This document shows, in pieces, positions 33,835 through 38,536 of a DNA stretch of 38,536 nt. Origin of the DNA: a bacterium. Lineage in GTDB: Bacteria; CSSED10-310; JAJRTK01. Position numbers and translations under genes: made by a program. The notes below the pieces were generated by a model. The model was not told where the DNA came from. It made no database searches and worked only from the letters and a program-made list of their open reading frames with translations. The first letter of the stretch is position 1. Each line of letters opens with the position of its first letter. The stretch spans positions 1 to 38,536 of the forward strand of contig JAJRTK010000138.1 in the NCBI GenBank assembly GCA_024278345.1. The letters are read 5' to 3'.

Positions 33835-33860
33835 GCATGGAGGCCTTCCGGCCTCCATGC
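33835..33860. terminator. Perfect 11-bp hairpin downstream of the GH31 gene
   Basis: GCATGGAGGCC (33835-33845), loop TTCC, GGCCTCCATGC (33850-33860). It lies in the gap between the GH31 stop and the kinase start, both on the minus strand. No T run follows on either strand, so it could end or stabilise the GH31 transcript, or be a structured DNA site. Confidence 0.5.
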
Positions 33861-33989
33861 CGGCGTGTACTTTCACGGCAAGACAGATGTCTGCTTTGGG
33901 TGTAATCTCATCGTAACATAGCATGAATCGCCTTCGTTTTCACAAGCTGCCGCAGCCGTTCTTTCCTTTGTTCTCCAGTGCTTGTGGGT

Positions 33990-36656
33990 TCACACCTTCG
34001 CTTGTCTTGCCGTTTGCTTCCGCCGTCTTCCCTGTTTCATCCCCCCAAAAGCTGCCGCCGCCATCATGACTGTCCAGAGTGCCCCAAACAGTCCCCCGGG
34101 TCCAGAGGGAACCTCGGAACCCGGCATCCGAATCTTATGCGGTACCTGCAATCGAAAAGTGTAGTTTCGCTGGACCGATCCATCGACGGTCACTCGAAGA
34201 TCGGAGACCCCCGGAATCTTGGGCTGAACGCCGTAAACCGCGATCTCATCGTCCGCCGTAGTGATTCGAACCACCAGCTCCAGGCCGTCGAAGCTCCAAC
34301 TGTTGCTGCCTTCGTCTCCCTCAATGAGAATCCCATGTTTCCTGCTCTCAATTCGCATAGGAGGAAACCAGTTGGCTCCTGTGGAAGCGGTGAAGATTGT
34401 CTCATCGGCCAGCTCGAAGCTCGCCTCCCGCGCTTCGTCGGGGTAGACGTACAGCTCAAGGTCGTTCTGGCGGGCGTCAACATCGATGACATTCGGATCT
34501 TCAGCGGCCACCAGGGTTACGACATCAGGAGGCAGCTTGGGGATGATGGAACCGGAGCGGATGAAGACCGGAATCCGGCCAAGGGGCGCCGCGACCGTGA
34601 GGAAACCCGGTCCCTGATACCGCCGCCGCGTTTCCTGATCGATCCAGACCCCCGACGGCAGGTAGAGTCGCCGTTTTCGAGCCCCCTGCTCTACAACGGG
34701 AGCCACCAGCAGCTCATCGCCCAGAAGATACTCCGTGTCCAAACTGTACACTTCGGGGTCGTTGGGCTCGGCCAAAAATAGATGCCGCATCAGAGGCGCT
34801 CCCGTCTCCGTTGCCACCTTGGCATAAGCGTAGAGATAGGGCACGAGTTGCGTGTGCTCCCGGGTGTACCGGACGAATAGGTCTTGGGTCTCCCGGTCGC
34901 TCCACCACTGCCAACGAACCTTGGCGTCGGGGCCGTCAAGACCGTAGCCGTCGTTCTGATCGAACATGGTGGGCGAGTAGGCGGAAAACTCCATCCACCG
35001 GATGTAAAGCTCTTTGTCAGGTGGCGGGTTGAAGATCTGGTGGTAGCCGCCAATTTCACTTCCATAAAAAGGGAATCCGCTCAGCCCCAACGAAAGCCCC
35101 GCCGCCACTGCCGATGGCAGCCCGTTATGAAGACTCCAGCTCGAGTCCAAATCACCCGGCCATGCAAAGGTTACCCACTTCTGGCTGCCGGTGTAGCCCG
35201 AGCGCGCAAAGAAGAGAAAATCATCGCCCAGCCGCGCTCGAAGACGTTCAGCGGCTGCCTTCTGGTAGATCACCGGGTAGGGGTTGTGCATTTCATCGCC
35301 GCGACTGCCGTCGAAAAAAAACGCATCCCGAGGCGTGTACTCGGCGAAATCGTACATGAATCCCTTGAACCCCAGATCGATACTCTCGTCGATGAGCCCC
35401 TGGTACCATGCCACCGCAGCCGGATTCGTGTAGTCCACCTGAGAGACCGTAAAATCCATATAACGGAAAACGTAGGGACTGCCCCCGGGCTTCTTCACAA
35501 AATAGCCGTTCGCTTCCCCTTCCGGATAGACAGGCTCGTAACTCACCTCGATGAACGGGTTAAAATAGGCCAGCACCCGAAAACCCAGCCCCTCTAACCG
35601 CGCTGTCTCCCCACTCAACCAGTCAAGCTTGCTCAGATGGGACCCCTTGGGGATGAAGTGAAGCGCCGTATCCAGCCCCGTCACCGCCGCACCAATTTCC
35701 CTCACCTTTTCCGGGAGTCCGCCCCGGAGACTGGCACGGATGCGCGGGGCAAAGCACCATCTCGCCGGTAGCTTTGGCCGCCCCGTGAGCTCCGTGAACT
35801 GCTCGATCACGTCCAATGGCTTCGGACCGTAAAAGAAAACGAAATCCAACCCCTCTTCCTCGGTCTCCACCCGGAGCACCTCCTCTTTCTCCGATGCCAG
35901 CTCGAAGGTGGAGCGAACATCGGTCTCCAAGTAGAGCCCCCATCCCCGGCTGCTGACCAAAAACGGCACCGGCCAATTGGACATCGCCGGGCCATGGGGA
36001 AACGGATCGAAGGCCGTCTTCGGCTCCAGGCCGCCCAGCCCGAAACCGCCTTCCTCCACCCAGAGCGGAATCGTCCGACCTCGTTGCTCCACGTGGTAAA
36101 ATCTTTCTCCCAACCCGAAAAAACGCTCGTCAGCAGGCGTGTCAAAGGAAAGGCTCATGCGGTTCGCCACTCCACTCCGGCTGAGCCGTGCGCTGTACCG
36201 AAAGCTCTTCGACCCCAACATCTCAATTCTTACCAAGAGCCGTATGTCCCGATACAAATGATCCAAGGCATCCAGCTCAAACTCCAGCCAACCATCGCCC
36301 TCCGTACTGGAAAGAACCCGCGTCCCATGACTCCAGCGGCCCTGAACCCCCTGATACCAGTAATAACCGTAGTACGGTGGACTTCCCGCCGTCACGTCCC
36401 GATTCATGGAGTAGCCGATGGAACCCCAGGTCCGAAGACGGTCATAAGGCGCTTCCGAAAACGAAACCTCCCGCAGAAGCTCTTTCCCGCTGCTATCGAG
36501 CACAAGAAGCCGGTAAGGATCCACTTGCACTTCCACTCGAAGATCGCCCGTCTCCAAGACCAACTTTTCGGCCCAACCTCGATTCGCCAGAATCAGCGGA
36601 ATCAAGAGCACGAGCCAACCCCCTCGACAAAGCCGCCCACCTCCCGGTCGAATCAT
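33990..36656 (-). CDS. Exported glycoside hydrolase family 31 protein with C-terminal anchor
   Basis: An 888-residue alpha-glycosidase of family GH31. A signal peptide (about 13-29, WLVLLIPLILANRGWA) is followed by an N-terminal beta-sandwich (35-290), the catalytic barrel (295-690) and C-terminal beta domains. The nucleophile is Asp436 in GFMYDFAEY and the likely acid/base is Asp502 in WPGD; ARSGYTGSQ before it and SEIGGYHQIF after it are typical. The sequence is closer to YihQ-like and related bacterial GH31 than to classic alpha-glucosidases, but substrate specificity cannot be read. The C-terminus (about 850-888) is a hydrophobic helix followed by RRRKQTARQAKV, resembling a membrane or sorting anchor. 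ATG at 36656 follows GGAAGAG. Confidence 0.88.
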   Translation of the reverse strand: MIRPGGGRLCRGGWLVLLIPLILANRGWAEKLVLETGDLRVEVQVDPYRLLVLDSSGKELLREVSFSEAPYDRLRTWGSIGYSMNRDVTAGSPPYYGYYWYQGVQGRWSHGTRVLSSTEGDGWLEFELDALDHLYRDIRLLVRIEMLGSKSFRYSARLSRSGVANRMSLSFDTPADERFFGLGERFYHVEQRGRTIPLWVEEGGFGLGGLEPKTAFDPFPHGPAMSNWPVPFLVSSRGWGLYLETDVRSTFELASEKEEVLRVETEEEGLDFVFFYGPKPLDVIEQFTELTGRPKLPARWCFAPRIRASLRGGLPEKVREIGAAVTGLDTALHFIPKGSHLSKLDWLSGETARLEGLGFRVLAYFNPFIEVSYEPVYPEGEANGYFVKKPGGSPYVFRYMDFTVSQVDYTNPAAVAWYQGLIDESIDLGFKGFMYDFAEYTPRDAFFFDGSRGDEMHNPYPVIYQKAAAERLRARLGDDFLFFARSGYTGSQKWVTFAWPGDLDSSWSLHNGLPSAVAAGLSLGLSGFPFYGSEIGGYHQIFNPPPDKELYIRWMEFSAYSPTMFDQNDGYGLDGPDAKVRWQWWSDRETQDLFVRYTREHTQLVPYLYAYAKVATETGAPLMRHLFLAEPNDPEVYSLDTEYLLGDELLVAPVVEQGARKRRLYLPSGVWIDQETRRRYQGPGFLTVAAPLGRIPVFIRSGSIIPKLPPDVVTLVAAEDPNVIDVDARQNDLELYVYPDEAREASFELADETIFTASTGANWFPPMRIESRKHGILIEGDEGSNSWSFDGLELVVRITTADDEIAVYGVQPKIPGVSDLRVTVDGSVQRNYTFRLQVPHKIRMPGSEVPSGPGGLFGALWTVMMAAAAFGGMKQGRRRKQTARQAKV

Positions 36657-37348
36657 GTCTCTTCCTTTCTAACTCGCGGCGCCCTCTTGTAGACGTCTCC
36701 CCGGAACAGCCGATGATTTGGGGGCGTCCTCTCAATAGCCGCCGTCCACCTTTCGGTTTCTCTGACAAGATCGAAACCCTCTATACTAAACAGTGACTGA
36801 CCGGTCGTCAAAATATGACTCTCCAAAGAAGTCGGCGAGCCATCAAATCACCCAAGACTCATCCTGGCCGGGGCCGGATCTCCAAAAATCAATATCTGGT
36901 GATCAAAGCCTTCACGGTCCATCAGCTCCCAGAACAGTTCAGGTGGCCCAAAATGGCAATCACGACTCTTTCTCTTTTGGTTGACTTCCGTTCGCGTCGC
37001 TCGCATCCGCTGCGCGCCACTCACCTTTCAAGCCCCGACAAACGTTTTCCTCTACCCGGGGACTTCCAAGGCCCCAATCCGTGACCGCAGTGATCTTCGC
37101 TGCCGAGAATCTTCCGGCGCACGGGATCCAAGCCGCCCCATGGGCGAAGATAGGCTTGTTTTCGCATCCTGCTGCCGGCAGGGGATTCGTTGCCAAGGTC
37201 TTCTGAGCTTGAACTCTCCACTTCTTCATGGAAACCTTAAAGAGCGCTGAAGGGATGGCCCGCTGTTTTTTTCTACCGGCTGTGGCCGGAAAACCTCGTG
37301 GCACTTGCCCGATGCCTTCCGCCGGGGGGACAACACCGGGATAGGTCT
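36657..37348. other. 690-bp intergenic region, no convincing gene
   Basis: This gap separates the divergent GH31 and membrane-protein genes. Short open frames on both strands lack good ribosome-binding sites and have repeat-like composition. It holds copy E of the dispersed repeat (36969-37030), a 6-base inverted repeat (GGTTTC and GAAACC near 36754-36779) next to a TATACT hexamer at 36781-36786, and small palindromes such as CTGCCGGCAG near 37173. No tRNA or known RNA family is recognised. Confidence 0.55.
36969..37030 (+). repeat. Dispersed intergenic palindromic repeat, copy E
   Basis: Begins CTCTTTTGGTTGACTTCCGTTCG, matching the first 20 bases of copies A and B with substitutions, then TCGCTCGCATCCGCTGCGC and CGCCACTCACC. 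It is the most degenerate copy, but the order of core, variable middle and CACTC tail is kept. Confidence 0.5.
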
Positions 37349-38389
37349 ATGGCAAGAGGTTTTATTGCTAGCGAAATTCGGCGTACCGATGGCGTTTTGC
37401 TTCGCCGTGGTTTGTCCTTGGGGCTCCTCCTTGCTCTTCTTTGGGCAGGTGATACCGTCTATTGGGCCGACTTCTTTCAAGGCCCCACCAAGATCGATTC
37501 TGGCGTCCTGGCCGGCTTGGCTTCCCATGAGGCAGGGCCAAAATGGATCGAAGTGGACGTGGAACAGGGAATCCCCTTCGGAGTCCAGCGGCTGGAGGTT
37601 CCCTTATTGGCGCGGGAGGAGACTGGAGTCCCCACGGCCGAGGTTCGCGCCTTTCCGGTTGGCCACCGCCTGCTTCTCGCCTTGGTGCCCCTGGACTTTG
37701 AAGATACTCGGCTTCAGGGCTTCGTCGCTACGGTGCCTTCGGAGGTCCAGGAGAGGAAGCCGATCTTCCACCGCCAGCATCCGAGGCTCACCGGGAGCTT
37801 CTTCCCTCTTTATCTCAATGCAGTGGAGAATTTTAGGCGCGAGGGGTGGATCGTCTTGGCCGCGGCTTCTGTTTTGGCTCTTGCCATGCTGAGCTCATGC
37901 GCAGCCTGGATGGGGAGGAAGCTGCGCCCCTCCCGGCACCCCATTTTGGAGGCGCTCCGCAGATACGGCCCTCCGGAAGTCATCAGGGCCGAAATCGCGG
38001 GCGCCATCGCCGCTGAAAGTCTCCGGTTCGGAACCTTGTTTCGCAGGACTGCTTCCTGCCTCGTGACCAGGGGCTGGCTTTTTTTCCGAACCCGCTTCGA
38101 GTTGGACATGCTTCGGTTCGAGGAATTGGCCTGGGTCCATCTACAGGTGGAGAAGGGACGGCTGGATTTGCCGCGCCCGGGAAGGAAGTGGGTTGTGGTC
38201 TTCCACACCCTCAATCACAGAAAGCTGTCAGTTCCGTTACCCAAAAGGAAGGCGAAGGCCCTGCTAGGGGAGGTGGTTTCCCGAGCGCCATGGGCCATCG
38301 CCGGGACCTCGGATCGGCTGGCAAACCTCTGGCGTGCTTCTCCCGATCTTTTGTTCCAAGAAGTAGAGCAAAGAAAGGAGGGGCTCTAG
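37349..38389 (+). CDS. Two-TM membrane protein of unknown function
   Basis: A 346-residue protein with a membrane helix near the N-terminus (about 20-37), a soluble middle region (about 40-160) and a second helix (about 164-186) followed by a cytoplasmic domain. The C-terminal domain (about 195-346; HPILEALRRYGPPEVIRAEI, WVVVFHTLNHRKLSVPLPKRKAKALL, APWAIAG) resembles the tail of uncharacterised bacterial membrane proteins with a PH-like or DUF6709-like layout, recognised only by pattern. No catalytic residues are evident. The start is ATG 37349 with GGGATAGG upstream; an ATG at 37298 has none. It stands alone between two intergenic repeat regions. Confidence 0.65.
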   Translation: MARGFIASEIRRTDGVLLRRGLSLGLLLALLWAGDTVYWADFFQGPTKIDSGVLAGLASHEAGPKWIEVDVEQGIPFGVQRLEVPLLAREETGVPTAEVRAFPVGHRLLLALVPLDFEDTRLQGFVATVPSEVQERKPIFHRQHPRLTGSFFPLYLNAVENFRREGWIVLAAASVLALAMLSSCAAWMGRKLRPSRHPILEALRRYGPPEVIRAEIAGAIAAESLRFGTLFRRTASCLVTRGWLFFRTRFELDMLRFEELAWVHLQVEKGRLDLPRPGRKWVVVFHTLNHRKLSVPLPKRKAKALLGEVVSRAPWAIAGTSDRLANLWRASPDLLFQEVEQRKEGL

Positions 38390-38460
38390 CCGTGGAGGGG
38401 TATCAACGTAAGCCGGGACACCCGCCAAAACCAAGACGCAACGCGTCGTACATGAATGTG

Positions 38461-38536
38461 GGTCCAGGGAGCGAGCTCCCTGGTGGGTGCAGGGCAAAGC
38501 CCTGCCGGGGACCGGGGCCGGAGGCCCCGGACGACC
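38461..38536 (+). repeat. Triple-hairpin intergenic element at the right edge
   Basis: Three consecutive perfect hairpins: CCAGGGAG-CGAG-CTCCCTGG (38464-38483), GCAGGGC-AAA-GCCCTGC (38489-38505) and CCGGGGCC-GGA-GGCCCCGG (38512-38530). Such arrays are typical of dispersed REP-like elements in GC-rich bacteria. It runs to the end of the window and may continue. Confidence 0.75.

Noticed and set aside
36960-37304. 114-codon minus-strand frame in the GH31-upstream gap
   Set aside because: Part of it is just the dispersed repeat, and there is no ribosome-binding site.

Overview
The window looks like an ordinary stretch of chromosome from a GC-rich Gram-negative bacterium. It carries an outer-membrane beta-barrel protein, several exported enzymes, two eukaryote-like Ser/Thr kinases (one with a C-terminal TolB/WD40-like propeller), DUF4388 proteins and a bacterial XPB helicase. 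That mix is most reminiscent of Acidobacteriota or a related uncultured phylum; this is inference from gene content, not a phylogeny. I see no phage, plasmid, transposase, CRISPR, rRNA or tRNA genes. The left edge lies inside a 42-bp tandem repeat and the right edge inside a triple-hairpin element, so this may be a whole contig that broke at repeats.

Layout. 1-2.2 kb: the 3' part of a membrane-anchored DUF4388 protein, a convergent OmpW-like outer-membrane protein, and a 390-bp intergenic region with a strong long hairpin and an intrinsic terminator that could encode a small RNA or leader. 2.2-5.6 kb: XPB helicase, lspA and an RluD-type pseudouridine synthase on the plus strand. 5.7-8.3 kb: an O-methyltransferase (minus), a 580-bp intergenic region with a good sigma70-type promoter carrying an operator-like palindrome, and an exported protein of unknown function. 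8.3-10.7 kb: grpE-dnaJ (minus), divergent from a stand-alone NFACT-R protein. 10.7-16 kb: a membrane-anchored SPFH protein with five tandem beta-modules, followed by a 1053-residue exported P-domain protein (minus). 16.1-21 kb (plus): a small membrane protein, a Ser/Thr kinase interrupted by an in-frame amber codon, a PEBP protein, and an FtsY with a very large TPR N-terminus. 21-28.1 kb: a MATE exporter (minus) divergent from ribD, then an S9 prolyl-oligopeptidase-type peptidase and an M3 oligoendopeptidase (plus). 28-30.4 kb: a response regulator with DUF4388 (minus) divergent from a pyrimidine-nucleoside phosphorylase. 30.4-36.7 kb (minus): an exported GH31 glycosidase, a large kinase with a propeller, and a small Cys/His protein. 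36.7-38.5 kb: a 690-bp gap, a two-TM membrane protein and the hairpin cluster.

Most genes are housekeeping or envelope functions: protein targeting (FtsY, LspA), chaperones (GrpE, DnaJ), peptide and nucleoside turnover, and riboflavin synthesis. The items most worth a second look are the tandem-module SPFH protein, the candidate structured RNA upstream of XPB, the TPR-FtsY fusion, the amber-interrupted kinase and a family of five dispersed palindromic intergenic repeats.
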